Shown here piece by piece: positions 35,952 through 48,100 of a stretch of DNA of 64,000 nt. A program made the translations under genes and the position numbers. Origin of the DNA: Schizophyllum amplum (lineage: Eukaryota > Basidiomycota > Agaricomycetes > Agaricales > Schizophyllaceae); the NCBI GenBank assembly GCA_007026445.1, contig VDMD01000046.1:124001-188000 (forward strand), in the 5' to 3' direction. The notes beneath the pieces were generated by a model. It worked only from the letters and a program-made list of their open reading frames with translations, was not told the DNA's origin and ran no database searches. The stretch's first letter is position 1. The number at the start of each line of letters is the position of its first letter.

Positions 35952-36220
35952 GCCTGGTCTGGCTTTTCTTTCTGCACTGGGCATTGTTTTGTTACGAGTA
36001 TCACTAAGTACCGCTACTGCAGGGAAGCTCTTATATGCAGTCGCCGATATGCCTACACTGTCTGCTGGAATTGTCAGTTATTGTTCTTCTACAAAGATAT
36101 CCTTGCGCTCAAGCGCTCTCGGCGCCACATCCTTTGCTCATCGCCCTGCCCACGGTCGAAGTCAACCACCCAATAGCCGCGCTGAACCGCCGTGAGCGTG
36201 GTATTCAGATGTATTATGTG

Positions 36221-37703
36221 TTACAGTGCAGGCCCATTGTATTCCTCGAGTGCCACTACAGCTTGTCCTGCGCATACGCGGGGCTCCTTGCGCGACAGCC
36301 TCACTTGTGATAGAGGTGCGACTACGTCTGCCCGGACGTGCGACGAGACACGGTAGCGACCCTCGAACTGCACGGACAACGACCTGAGTTCTGGTAACAT
36401 CGGAGGCTTCTTGTCGTCGCATATGAGCTGTTCCAGCACTGCCACCATCCGCGGGGAGCTTGTTGCGCGGTATTTGTTGTCTTCCATGCAGAGGCGCTGC
36501 AGCCCTGCCATCCGCTCGATGCACTTCAGTAGCGTATCCGCGCTGCCTTGCATGGGGTCGCGCAGGGTGAACGAACGCAAGGGCGGGCGCGATCGTGAGA
36601 GAAGGTCAAAGAGTGACTCTGTCGGATCCTCCTCGGCGAGACAAAGATCGTCGCCGTTCAAGGTGACGGTGTGGAGTACGGGAGCGGTGATATAGGTCAG
36701 AACTTTGTGCGTGTAGGCCTCCAATTCCACGGTGCACAGAACAGGCATTTCGAACGTGACAGCCCGTTCCGCCTCCTCCCAGTTCGATACTTCGTTGGAG
36801 ACTATGATGAGGTCGTTCAGGGTTGGTGCGAGTTGTGACAATACAGAAACGAAGGCGGATACGGGGAGATCGTTGTTAATGCCCAATGTCAGACGAGTAA
36901 CGCATTGAAAAATGGGGACGGCAGGAACTGGAGAGCCGAGAAGAACTTCGTCGTTTGAGCACGGATAGCCAACAGCTATGCACAGGTCGCGCAGAGCAGG
37001 CGCAGATGCTAGGAAGCCGAGCGCACCGGATGCGCAGGAGTCGACGATACTGACTTCGGCGACGAGGAGCCTTGAGAAGTTACGTGCACGCATCTTCGAG
37101 AGCTTATCTCCGCTGTATTCGATTTCTATCTCCTCCACCCGGGATGCATCTGTGTCAGAAAGAGCATCAAAGAAGGCCTCCGGTGAGATGCGGCCTGCTG
37201 TCGAATTTCTCCATCTGTACACCCTGAGCGGGAGCTGTGCTGAGAGTTGGACTTGAAGATGGAGGATGGGATCGTCCATGTCGATGATATAGTCTAGGTC
37301 GATGGAACGGCGTGTCTCGAGCGGCAGCGCGCCACGTCGTGCAAACGCCACAGAGTACACATAGGCTGAAGCGAGTCCACGTGGAAGAGCCCTGCACTGC
37401 GTGCTTGAAAACCTCTGAGAGTAGCTCGGGGAATAGCTTGCGCACTGGCGCGAGCAGCGCCTGGTTGATCTCGAGCTCTCGTGAGATGTCTCGCCGCCGG
37501 GCACTGAGGCGTTCGAGTTCGGCGTCAATGAGCTCCTGCTCTGACAGCAGCTGCTTCGTGTTCTCCTCAATCAATTTTCGTGCTTCGTGCGTCGAAGGCG
37601 TGTATCCGCGTCGTAGATCTTCGATGCCGGCGAGGGAGGGCGAACGCGGGATAATAGGGGCCATCAGGTCTATGTCGCTCTCAGAACCTGCTGAGAACAA
37701 CAT
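36221..37703 (-). pseudogene. F-box-like gene, type C, apparently frameshifted
   Basis: A second, unrelated kind of agaricomycete F-box protein. It begins at the ATG at 37703, has a coiled-coil-like part (LLSEQELIDAELERLSARRRD), then VRKLFPELLSEVFKHAV and VCTTWRAAARDTP, the usual F-box core. At about 37304 the reading frame must shift to continue with IDLDYIIDMDD and then a long leucine-rich C-terminal region ending ALEEYNGPAL. Relatives normally have a 'P-x-LW-S' stretch here, so a deletion of about 8 nt would explain the shift. No good intron bridges it: GT and AG candidates exist but none has a convincing branch site. The gene is either a young pseudogene or carries an assembly error. It lies opposite to its F-box neighbours. 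Confidence 0.65.
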
Positions 37704-37894
37704 AGCAAAAGGTAACAAGAATCAATCAGTATCTAGCTAATTATGAGGGTTCTAGTGACTGACTCACTCAAGGCTCTGTGGAGGGCAGTAGCTGCGCGAG
37801 CGATACACAATTCAATGTAGAAGTCGAAAAGAAAGGACGCTGAGGGAGCGCGGACCGGATATCCGAATCACTGCGCAACAAACTCCCGACCATC

Positions 37895-39240
37895 ATGACC
37901 ACCACACCTCTTCCTTCTCCTGACCTCCATCTACCCCAAGAACTCAAAGATGCTATCATATTTTATCTTGCCTCAGATCTTCACGCTCTCCTTGCCTGCT
38001 CCCTCGCCCATCGCACCCTGCGCCCAACCGCGCAATCATACCTCTTCCGCGCCATCTCGCTTTCCCGCGCCTCCCATGCTCAAGCCTTCCGCCGCCTCCT
38101 CCATACCTCCCCCCACATCTCCTCCTACGTGCGAAAGCTCTACATTGAAGCCTCTCCCGATCGCTGGATCGATAACGCGTCCTGCAACGCCGAACTCGCC
38201 ACCATCCTCTCTGCGCTCAGCCCTCACCTAAACGCCTTCTCGCTAAACGTCCTTCCCACTTGCTACAGCTACCTCGGCGAGCTGAGATATGCACTGCGCC
38301 GCATTGCCCCTGCCGCGCTCTCGCTCAGCGGCCTGCGGCTCGTCCCACCCGAACTCGTCGCGGGTGTGCGCGCGCTCAGGTTGGAGGATGCATCCATCGA
38401 TACCCCTGCGGCGTCCGTCAATTCCACTGCGGGCTCCGTCGATACGAAGACCCAGTGCGCCTGCGCGCCCACCGCGCTGGAGCTCTGCTGTATCACCCCG
38501 GGCGCGCTGGCATCCCTCCGGCTTGATGTGCGGAAGCTGACACGCCTGCGGCTCGATGGGGCGACGGAGGAGGCAGGAGCGCTGGTCGCGCTGTGCGCGG
38601 CGACGCTACAAATTCTGGAAGTTGACATGTCGGTCCCTGTGCCGCAGGTGACACCGGACCCTGGGGCGCTCCCTGCCCTGCGCGTCCTCGCCGTGCGCGA
38701 CGTGCGACACGTCCGTTGCTGGCTACTTGCGGCGCCAGATGTGCGACACCTCATCGTATACGTACCAGTAGGCCGAATGGGGCTTGAGGTGGACGCAGGA
38801 TTTGGGGATGTGATTGTGTCGGGCCATAAGCAGGAGAATCCTGGCATGCAGCGGGCCGAGACGGCAGCTCTGCCGGTTCCCCGGAAGAACGCCGTGCTTC
38901 AAGGGCACGTTATTGCAGCGGGGAGAGCGCTTGAGGACGTGACAATTGTGGCGTATGCGGGAGAAGGCGACGAGAGACAGGCGGAGGCGGTGGGGAGTTT
39001 TCCTAAGGAAGGTTATCGCCGATGCAGAGAGGGATATGTGGTGAGCGGGCCGCGGGTGGCGAAGAATATGGAGGGAGAAGTGGAGATCAGGCGTGTCTGG
39101 ATCCCTAGACGTGAGTATTCTTCATTGAGCTCGCACGCAGGTGTTGGAGACTGATAGATGACATAGCGAACGTGGAGGCTGGGGAGGCTCGCCCCTCGTT
39201 GATCAGTCCGGATATTCTTGATGTGGTTGATTGGGCTTGA
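37895..39240 (+). CDS. F-box-like protein, type B
   Basis: Intact copy of the type B F-box gene, about 430 residues. Exons 37895-39110 and 39167-39240. The F-box-like start is LPQELKDAIIFYLASDLHALLA followed by CSLAHRTLRPTAQSYLF. Leucine-rich repeats follow (LRLEDASID, LTRLRLDGATEEAG, LQILEVDMSV). The last exon ends SLISPDILDVVDWA, recalling type A (SLI-PDILDGNWA). Same intron position and phase as type A. A degenerate copy lies at 61.9-63.1 kb. Likely an adaptor for ubiquitination; target unknown. Confidence 0.85.
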
Positions 39241-40460
39241 GAGTTACCGGTCATCACTCGACCTTCTTGTTAGACGGAAGACTTCTGCGACTGTAGACGA
39301 CCGTACGCACGATGAGGAAGAACTGCCTGACCGACCAATGCCTCGGACTGTTTTTTGCTGCGTCGCGCGGCTGGTTCCATCTCCGGCACTTGCCGCATCA
39401 ACGAACAACGGCGGACTTCGTAAATGGAGAGGTTGAATTCCTTCGCTCGTCCCACCATCTGCAGGCCATCCCTCGACGACTTGCCAGCCCGTGATACAAA
39501 TGCATATCGCTCATTGGCTACGCGCGGGTCAAGTAATGTGGACCTTCATACTGCGCGTCGTCAGTAATTTTAAAGCTCAGTGGGTAAAGCCGTGACTGGC
39601 ACGTGCCGTAGCAGACGACACAGATGGTCAGGCGTCGTAAGACGGCCTGAAAAGCCCTTGGATAGAGTCCCGATAGGTTTTTGACCGGCCCAGAAATATC
39701 GGGTCAGCTCACAGCTGCGATGGGCAAGCAGGCCGTGGGTAGGCACCGCATCGTTGACTCTGTCATCACGCGACAGGGGGCCAAAATACGCGCTTTCTGC
39801 TTCAGAAAGGTTTGAAGAAGTTCGTAGTTTACTTTTTGCATTCATTTGAGTACCTTGAAGGGAAGACAACGGAGGCGAAACTGTTTGAGGCCTCCAACGC
39901 AGCAAACAGCGTGAGGTTCAGCGCGAGTTGGTCAACATGGAATTTTGTGTTCCGTTTTTCGAGGGGAAAAGGTCTATTTCCACTACAATAGCACTATATA
40001 CGCCCGTACGCGAATTTACAGGCAGCGAATCGCGCCCCGCTGTGCTCAACGGCGTTTTCGAGCGGGGCCAGCGAATTCGCGCGTTCGGATTTGGGAGCGG
40101 CGGCGCGCCGCGGCCCGCTTGTTTACAAATGTATTCGTCCAGCCGGCTAAGGCAGGTAAGGGTGAATTGGGGCGGATCATATAAGTGACAGGCTTCTTGT
40201 ACTAGTTCTATTTAGGTATGTTGCTCTTGTTCTTGTCGCCCTCTCCCTCAGTATAAGACCCTACCTGCCGTGCCGGGTGGGTAGGAGACTGGTCAAGCTA
40301 GAGTCTTCAAGCAAATCACTCATATTGAATCCTCGTGGTGTATACATGCGGTAATCGGTCGGCTATAGCGCGCCTCTGTGGCGCACGCAGGTCAAATTTT
40401 TCGAGCGAAGACGTCCAACGTTACTTTCCTCCACCGCAAAGCGACCTACTTGTCAAGGCC
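39241..40460. other. Intergenic, no gene seen
   Basis: About 1.2 kb between F-box B and MYND-2. Two longer open frames near 39928-40188 overlap each other and show no family features. AT content rises near 40190-40320. Confidence 0.4.
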
Positions 40461-42367
40461 ATGCAGGTACCCAAACCCGGCGAAGCACTGCCAACCGACC
40501 CCAAAACGATCAGAGACGTGAAGAAACGCCTGCGCACACCGAGCATCACATTCAAACATCTCTGCGTTGACCCTTTCACTCTCGAGGACCACCACTGGGA
40601 CCTCTCCTCCCGTGAAGTCCTTGGTGCAGTTCGGGAGCTGGATTCCCTGAACTCTACATTGGAACTTCACCTCAATCCGGATGCCAACAATGAGGCGCTC
40701 GGCGATGTATTCCACGCCTGTGTGCGCACCCTGTGGCCCACTCTCCTCCTCTGGCTCGATTTCCTCCATCCCCGGCATCATAAAGGGACGGAGCGCATCG
40801 AGCGCGTACCCCTCCAGACGTTATCCAACGTTATGCACGCGTTCTGTCGAGCCGAAGGTCCCACCGCCGTTCTCCGCGCCCATACATCACCATTCTACCG
40901 TCTCCTCTACTTGTTGTGGCTGCGCTTCGACGAGTATTGCACAAAGAGCACAGACGTGGCTCGGTGTCTCGACAAGCTCGGTCGCGCTGTTCGCTTGACT
41001 GTTGATGTCGCAGCCGCCGAGCAAGTCGCAGGGCCCGGTGGCGCAATCAAGTACATCGATCGCTCCATCCTTGTCTCCAGCCTTAGCCCACACTGTCTAC
41101 CCTCTGCTCTTTATGCTGCCCGCAACCGACCACGCCAGCTCTATCGTCAGGCGCTCACCCAGGTGAATGCCCTGCTCAAGTTTTTCGTGGCGTTTCCCCA
41201 CGACACCACGCCCTACGATGCACTCCAGACACAGATTGGCGCAATCGGCCAGTTCGCGAACGCGGTCCTCCCGCTAAACGTCCACGCCCGAGACGTCATC
41301 AGGAGCTTGGTGCATATCCTGCGCGTGCCGTGCAGCTTTCCAGCAGGTTATTACCTCTGCGGCGGCGTGGTCTATGCCCTCCATGTCATGTGGCGGACGT
41401 GCAGTGACGGGCGCTCGATCGCGTGGGCTCTTGATGAGGGCGTTCTGCCCCTCATGATTGAGCTGAGGCAGAAGGAGCTCGAGGCATCCGACAAGAAAAC
41501 GATCGCGGACGCGCTACGTGTACTTGCGGAGAACACGTACCGCAGGCGTGTTCTGCGCGCTCTGTGCTCAGGCGGTCGAACAGGCTCATTTCATGGTGCG
41601 GGTTTTGCATCACAGGACACTCTCCTTGCCATAGATAAGTGGGTACAACACCGCAATGATCTCATGCGACGCGCGTATAGCAAGGCTTGCGCTTTACCCA
41701 AGGTGGACACATTTCATACAGCTCGAGCGCGTATCTGACAAGATTCACAGTGCGGTGCCGAACCGAATGCGACCCTAAAGAAGTGCCCCTGCCTCAGTGT
41801 TTGCTACTGTAGCGCCGAATGCCAACGCGCAGACTGGAAGAAACATAAAAAGCACTGTAAAATTGAACGGGACGCAATGGCCTACACGCGAATCCTTTCC
41901 GCGACCGACCTCGGTGAGTGATCGTATTGCTCCTCGCTTCATCTTTTTTGACGAACCTATGACCCGCAGAGAAGATGCCCTTCGAAGAAGCGCACTTCAT
42001 CTGCCTTTGCGCCCGTGACTACGTGTCCACGCACGCGCAGGCTGTTGTCGAGAGCGTGAAGCAGGCAATTGCGAACAGCCCACCGACCAGAGACGCGCCA
42101 GTCATCACCATAATGATCAACGCCGCTCGCTTGCTCGGCACGCACCGCGTGTACGTTGACGAGCAACGCTCTCAGGACTCAACGTCGGACGGGATTTCTC
42201 GACGCGGAGCCCTCAGATTCAAAGACCCCACACTTGTCTTGAGGGAGCCGTCCATTCTCGTCGTCGCGCATCAGGAAGATATGATTCTTCATGCGATGGG
42301 CACGACGTTGCAGGGGTTGGAGGACCTCGCGCTCACCGCCAGGCAGGCGCGACCTCGGCGCAAGTGA
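40461..42367 (+). CDS. MYND-finger protein 2
   Basis: Close relative of MYND-1 (32.3 kb). Exons 40461-41702, 41751-41913 and 41970-42367 give about 600 residues. The ATG at 40461 matches the MYND-1 start by alignment (KRLRTPSITFKHLCVDPF follows in both); the frame upstream has no ATG. Shared blocks include LWPTLLLWLDFLHPRHHKG and LLWLRFDEYC. The zinc finger is C-x4-C (CALPKC, split by intron 1), KCPCLSVCYCSAECQRADWKKH, then KKHC, so all ligands are present. C-terminal GTHRVYVDEQ matches TYRVYMDDQ of MYND-1. Role unknown. The same splice positions show origin by duplication. Confidence 0.85.
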
Positions 42368-42636
42368 ACAATACGGCTCTGACCGGGACGGACTGGTTGA
42401 TATCCCTGACGAAGGGCGCCGACCCGCGGAAGATGCAGCTGCCAGCATCCACGGACAGCCGTTTCTACGAAAAGGCTGGTCGTGTGACGAGAATGTGTAC
42501 ATATTGATTGAGTATATGTGCTTGGTTTGGTAAAGTCTACTATCTATGTACTAGTTGTGGTATATAAGGAATGATGATGGTGGTGATACATTGATAAACT
42601 GGTCTTGAAGCGCATCATGCACCTCTTTGTCGTCCT

Positions 42637-44830
42637 CTACGTCTCCCCCTCCGGATCATACACATATTCCCCATAAATCGGCTTCCACCGCTTCTCCTGC
42701 GCCCTCCCCCTCACATCCTCCTTCTTCCAATCCACTCCCGCTGTACCCTCCTCGATCGCCTGCTCGGCCACGGCCACGCCAACCTCGAAATTGACATCCG
42801 GCGCGTCCCCAAAGTCCGGCAGCAGCGAGTCGTCCGGGTCCTGGAGGCGGGGGACAGCTCGGCGAGGCGTTGGGCGCCGGCAATGATCATGGTGTCGGTC
42901 ATGCGGCGCGATTGGCAGAGCATGGCGCCGAAGCCGAGGCCGGGGTAGACGAGGGCGTTGTTGCATTCGGCGATGCTGGAAATTCTCGTGGTCAGTCTTT
43001 GGCAGCGAACAGAGGCATCGTACGCCCAAGGAGAGAATTGACGCACTTATAAACTTTCCCATTTGGCATCTTCGCGGGCGGGAACGGACTGCCGGTCGCC
43101 AGCAGCGCCTTCCCACGCGTCCACTCATTCGCATCATGCGGATGCACCTCGACCAGCTTGCTCGGGTTCGACAGGGGAAAGATTATCGGCCTATCGACCT
43201 TCTCTGCCATCGCCTCAATCGCATCGCGCGTGAACGCGCCAGCGTGCGTCGACGTGCCGATGAGCACCGTTGGATGGGCGCGCTTCACGACGTCCAGGAG
43301 CCCGACCTCTGCTTGCGCGTCGGCGCCCCACTCTTCCTCTTTGCGCGCGAAGTCGCGTTGGTCCTCACGCATCTTGTCGCCGAGGCCGGTGTGGACGAGC
43401 CCGAAGCGGTCGAGGAGATAGAAGCGCGAAGTCGCCTCTTCGACGGAGATCCCGTCGGTCTTGACCATCGCGTCGCGCAGCTGGCGCGCGATGCCCAAGC
43501 CTGCGGAGCCGGCGCCGTAAACGATGATGACCTGCTCGCTCAATTTGCTCTTCGTTACACCGATGGCTGCCATAAGCGTTGCGAGAGTGACCGCGCCCGT
43601 GCCTTGACTGAGGGGCTACTTAACGGGCAGGATATGTGGCGTATGGTAACGTACGCACATATCATCGTTGAACACGGCGTGAGTGTCGCGGTAGCGCTGG
43701 AGGAGCCGTTGCGCATTCGTGACACCAAAGTCCTCAAAGTGGAGTAGACAATGAGGGCGGTACTTGCGAACGAGCTGCACAAATCTGAAGAAGATCGTGA
43801 GGTTCGCTACTCCGAAACACAGATCAGTCCTCACTTGTCTATGTAGTCGTCATATTCCTGGCCGCGGACGCGCTTCTGTGGCCATCCCTAAGGACAGTAT
43901 GAGTGTAGCAGACATCCATCTTGAGAGCGGGGCGTACAACGTATAGCTCGTCATTCAACAAATCTGGGTTGTTCGTTCCAACGTCAAGGGTCACGGCAAG
44001 ACATTTCGAGGGATCCATCCCGCCTATCAAGCTGGACAAAGGGTGAGCAATAGTGGCAAGGCTAAAGGGAAGAACGAGCTCACGAATATATAGCCGATTT
44101 AGCAGATGATATCTACTTTGCCGTTAGCGTTGTCGCGCATATATGCACTCAGATACACACCCCAATGCCCTACAAACCGAAGACATCAGTAAGATTATCG
44201 TTTGATACATCACAGTGATTGAGAGCACGTACCCCGACACCTAAGAAAAATGAAGAAAGTAAGCGTATATCCAGACGCAACGCGCAGATACGCACCCTGA
44301 TCACCAATCCCTAGGATCGCCTCTGCGTCAGAACAGACTATCAGGTCTATGTCCCGGTCTTCGACCTGTTCGAGAAAGTCCTCTTCCATGCTTTCCCGGT
44401 GAGGGAACGCTATGTACAAGCCCTCGCTCCGGCGAAAGAGATGCGAGTACTGGGAGATCGCTTCGGCCTGCCTTGCGCGTCAGCCACGTCTCCTTCCCAC
44501 TCCGCTGTCCTGACCACTCACCTCCGTCGGCGTGTAGATGATCGGGACCAGCTCGTGCAGATGCCGCCCGATCAGCTCGTAGTACAGCACCCAGTTCTGC
44601 GCCTTCATGCTCTGCAAAAACGAGTTCTTGCCGATATCTGAGCGACCTGACAGCTGGTCAAACGCGCGCTCGACCTGCTCGTCAATCGTGTTGACGCGAT
44701 ACGGAAGGCGCCCGATGAGACCGAACGCCTTGCGCTCCTCGGCGGTGAACGCGGTGCCCTTGTTCCATCGCGGCGACGTGAGGAGCGCGTCCCCGCGAAG
44801 GGCGACGCGGAAAACTGGCTTATCGGCCAT
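42637..44830 (-). CDS. NADP-dependent malic enzyme (apparent 1-nt frameshift near 3' end)
   Basis: Oxidative decarboxylation of malate to pyruvate, yielding NAD(P)H. Exons 44830-44522, 44467-44296, 44240-44233 (8 nt), 44169-44161 (9 nt), 44112-44084, 44031-43938, 43887-43835, 43784-43659, 43607-43047 and 42975-42637. Motifs: YTPTEAEAIS, the [20 protein letters not shown] core spread over four exons, the metal/acid segment FEDFGVTNA, the NAD(P) loop [15 protein letters not shown] and [13 protein letters not shown]. Near 42847 the frame must shift by one base: relatives read [16 protein letters not shown], but one C seems missing, so the continuous frame would end at 42711 with an unrelated tail. 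This could be an assembly error or a recent lesion. The product is otherwise full length; compartment and cofactor choice are inferred. Confidence 0.9.
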
Positions 44831-45287
44831 GGTGAAGACGATGGTGGGAGACGGAAAGAAAGGTGCATATATTCCGGATTGGGAGCGTGTCAGTCGCAGA
44901 AGGGCAACGCCCTCGGTGAAGCACCTCTGACATCACGGCAGGTCGCACTCCGCAAAAGGAAGGCTTTGTTGTATATTTGCTTTCTTCCCACGCTGGTCCG
45001 CTAAACATAGAGCCAACCCGCCATTAAAAGAACAATGACAAGCCATTGTACTTCTGACTCTTGACGCGTGACGCTCGAAAAGGTTGCAAATAACGAGGCT
45101 GCCATTCGACGACAACAATTACAGGAGTAGCAAATAAATAATAGATAGCGTTGCGGACTTCCAGGTTTTACAGATAAGTAGACGACTCGTAATAGTATAA
45201 GTATGTCGCGATAGACTTTTTTTACTCTTCATAACTTACGGCCCGAAGCCCCAGCGTCCCCTCAACATCCCTCTGGCAAGTAGAAGA
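44831..45287. other. Intergenic, malic enzyme promoter and DAHPS 3' flank
   Basis: About 460 nt, AT-rich around 45120-45230. No gene or element recognised. Confidence 0.4.
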
Positions 45288-47198
45288 TCAAGCGGCCTTG
45301 GGAGGCGAGCCCGCGCGCGATGCGATCCGTGACGTTGAGCGACTCTGCAGCCCGCCGAGTGCGGAGTAGACCACGTCCTCCTCGTACTCGTTTTGCTTGC
45401 CCTTGCGCAATGCCCGGCGCTCCTGCTTGTAGTGGTTCGAGATGAGGAAGGCAACGTCGAGCGATTGCTCGAAGTTGAGACGCGGGTCGCAGAAAGACTG
45501 GGCAACTGTCAGCAGAGTACGTGAAGGACGTCCATCATCATCAACGTACCTGGTAGCGGAGAGGCAGGTTCGACTCGCAGAGCTCCATGGAGCCACCGAC
45601 ACACTCGGTGACCGAGAAACCCTTGTCGTCGAGCTCGCCTGTGAACTCCAAGGAAACACCTCCGAGGCGGGAGTCGTTCTCGGTGTGAATGCGGATGCAC
45701 GACGTGAGCTCGCTGATGATGGTGCCGAAGCTGCGCGTCTTCAGGCCAGACGCCGAAGTGTGCGTGCTGAAGAAGACTGTCAACTCCACCATCTAGAATC
45801 GAATCGCCTATCACTCACTTGCCGTGCATCGGGTCGCACACCCAGACAACGGGGTGGCCAGACGCCTTGACAACCTGGATATGCCCCGCGAGGTGCTCCT
45901 CGACCTTCCCAGCACCGTAGCGCGTGATGAGCGTAACACGGCCAGGCTCCTTATCCGGGTTGACGATGTCGAGCAAGCGCACAAGCTCCTCTCCCTGCAT
46001 TGACGGGCCGACCTTGCACCCAATCGGGTTCCGGATACCACGGAAGTACTCAACGTGCGCGCCTGTGAGCTGCCGCGTGCGGTCGCCGATCCAGAGGAAG
46101 TGCGCGGAGGTGTTGTAGTGCGCCTTCGCAGGTGTCTTGCCCGAGGCAACGTGCGCGCCCGACGGGACGGGGAACTCGCGCGTGAGCGCCTCCTCGTACG
46201 GCAGCATCAGACCCTCGTGGCTAGTGTAGAGGTCAACCTCGCCGAGCGGGTCGCGTCCGCCGCCGTGTTCGTAGGACTTGCTGCGGTCCTGGCCGATGGT
46301 GCGGCTGAACTCGAGCGCGTCCGAGAGGCCGTCGAGGATGTTCTCAAACTCTTGCTGAAGCGCTGGGCTCTGGACATGGCTGAGTGACCAATCGCGCGGC
46401 TGGTTGAGGTGTAATGAGGCGAAACCGGACGAGAGGAGACCACGGAGGTAGTTGAGGGTGGTGCTCGAATGGAAGTAGGCGCTGTATACGAGATCAGACT
46501 GTGCACCGGACATAAGCGCGGAGCCCCGAACCTCAACATCCGTTCGGGGTTGGGCGTGCGGTCGTCGGGATCCAAACTGGCATGATGTTAGCGAAACGGC
46601 AAGCGCCATAAGCGAAGGCTGCGTACCCGTTGACATTGTCACCGCGGAAGCTAGTCACTACGCGGTCGCCAATCTTCTCAGTAGCGCTGCTGCGAGGCTT
46701 TGCGTACTGCCCGGCGATGCGCCCAATACGGACCTGAAAAGATTGAATTAGAGAGGTGCGAGAACGAACGTGCCGATGGACATACGACAGGCATGCGGGC
46801 ACCCCAGATGAGGATGAGGGAGAAGGAGAGGATGAGGCCGAGCTTGTGGGCGATCGCTTCCTGGTTGCAGGCGTCGAAGCTCTCGGCGCAGTCGCCGGCA
46901 TGGAGGAGGAAGGCTTCGTTATTTTGAACCTGTGCGAGCTGGTAGCGCAGGCGCTCGATCTATAGGAATGAGCCATTTGCCGCGCGTAGAGGATGGGGGA
47001 CACACCTCTCCAGGAGTAACCAGAGGAGGGAGCTTGGAGACCTTGTCCAAGACGCGGTTGAGGTTGTCCTGATCAGGGTACTCGACGTCCTGGGAAGCTA
47101 GTGAGCGGGGGAACGTCGTACTAGCTCAGAACACGCACCTGTGCGATCGGCTTCGTCCTCCAGGACGAAGGGGACCACTCGTTGTTGTTGGCGGACAT
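45288..47198 (-). CDS. Class II DAHP synthase (shikimate pathway)
   Basis: Condenses phosphoenolpyruvate and erythrose-4-phosphate to DAHP, the first step to aromatic amino acids. Exons 47198-47139, 47089-47006, 46959-46786, 46733-46627, 46576-46532, 46481-45819, 45766-45550 and 45497-45288. Motifs: [94 protein letters not shown] and SVTECVGGS, all typical of the plant-type class II family. Intron 5 (46531-46482, 50 nt) must be removed to join NPERML to SAYFHSS. Many filamentous fungi carry this class beside the class I enzymes. Start [13 protein letters not shown]; no mitochondrial or plastid signal is obvious. Confidence 0.93.
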
Positions 47199-48100
47199 GG
47201 CGTCGGTCGGCGTCGTTGCGGTGTGGGAGGAGGGGAGCGTTCTGGCGGAGTGTGCGCCAAACTGACATGTCGGGCAGTTACTTATACCTTGCCCGCTAAA
47301 CGACATTTGCGGTAAAGAGGTATTTTGATCTGTTTTGGATTCCGTGTCAGTAAGCAGGGGGCCACGACCGCCGCATGCGTCCGAGCAAGAGTTACGTACC
47401 CTGTGTCGGGTCGGGCTGGACGCGGTGGCGGCGCGAGCGTGGATGTCGTGGACCGAACGGGGCTGATCACTAGATCTAATCAACGACACGGCAATCACCG
47501 CTCCGCCGATCGTCCTGAGGCTGCAAGTTCGAGTTTCGTCAAGGAGAGCTGCCCAGGAACAAAGTCCTCTCCGTTTGGGGACTCGAAAGAGTCAGAAGAT
47601 ACAACTGAAAATGAGGGAAGAGGACAAGAAGTGAAGAAGCGGGTCAGATCGCTGCATTACTCATTTGGGGTCGGAGCCCCTTTGTTTTCGGCATATGCCG
47701 TGTCCGGACACCTGGCCTCGTTCTCGCCCGCCATCGTGCGCTTGCGAGCCTCTCGGATTTCTAGTAATCCTCTCTAGCTTACCCGCGCCTTCTTTCCAGG
47801 ACGATGGTGGCGCCGAAGTATACTGAACCCCGCGATCGTTCGACACAGCGGGCGCTAATCTTGCAACGTGCACGTTCCCACTGAACTTCCAGCTGGCCAC
47901 TATCAGGACTTTGGTCGCTCAGACCTGACAAGGCATGTATTGTATAGGACCCTCTCCCATGGACAAGAACCCTTGCGGGCGCCTTCGGCTGTCTCTGAGG
48001 AATGTCAAAGCCACTCAAGGTGCTGATGCAGCCTCCGACGATCTGAACATCGGAATGGTGATATCAAGATACATTTTCATTCTCTTTCATGAGGCTTTGT
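47199..48100. other. Upstream region of DAHP synthase, no gene seen
   Basis: About 900 nt. Open frames on both strands lack family motifs. Must contain the DAHP synthase promoter. Confidence 0.4.

Noticed and set aside
39928..40188. Overlapping open frames as a small gene
   Set aside because: Two frames overlap on the same strand with no motif, splice structure or start context.
46482..46531. Frame break in DAHP synthase
   Set aside because: A 50-nt intron with canonical ends joins NPERML to SAYFHSS in phase and restores the family sequence.
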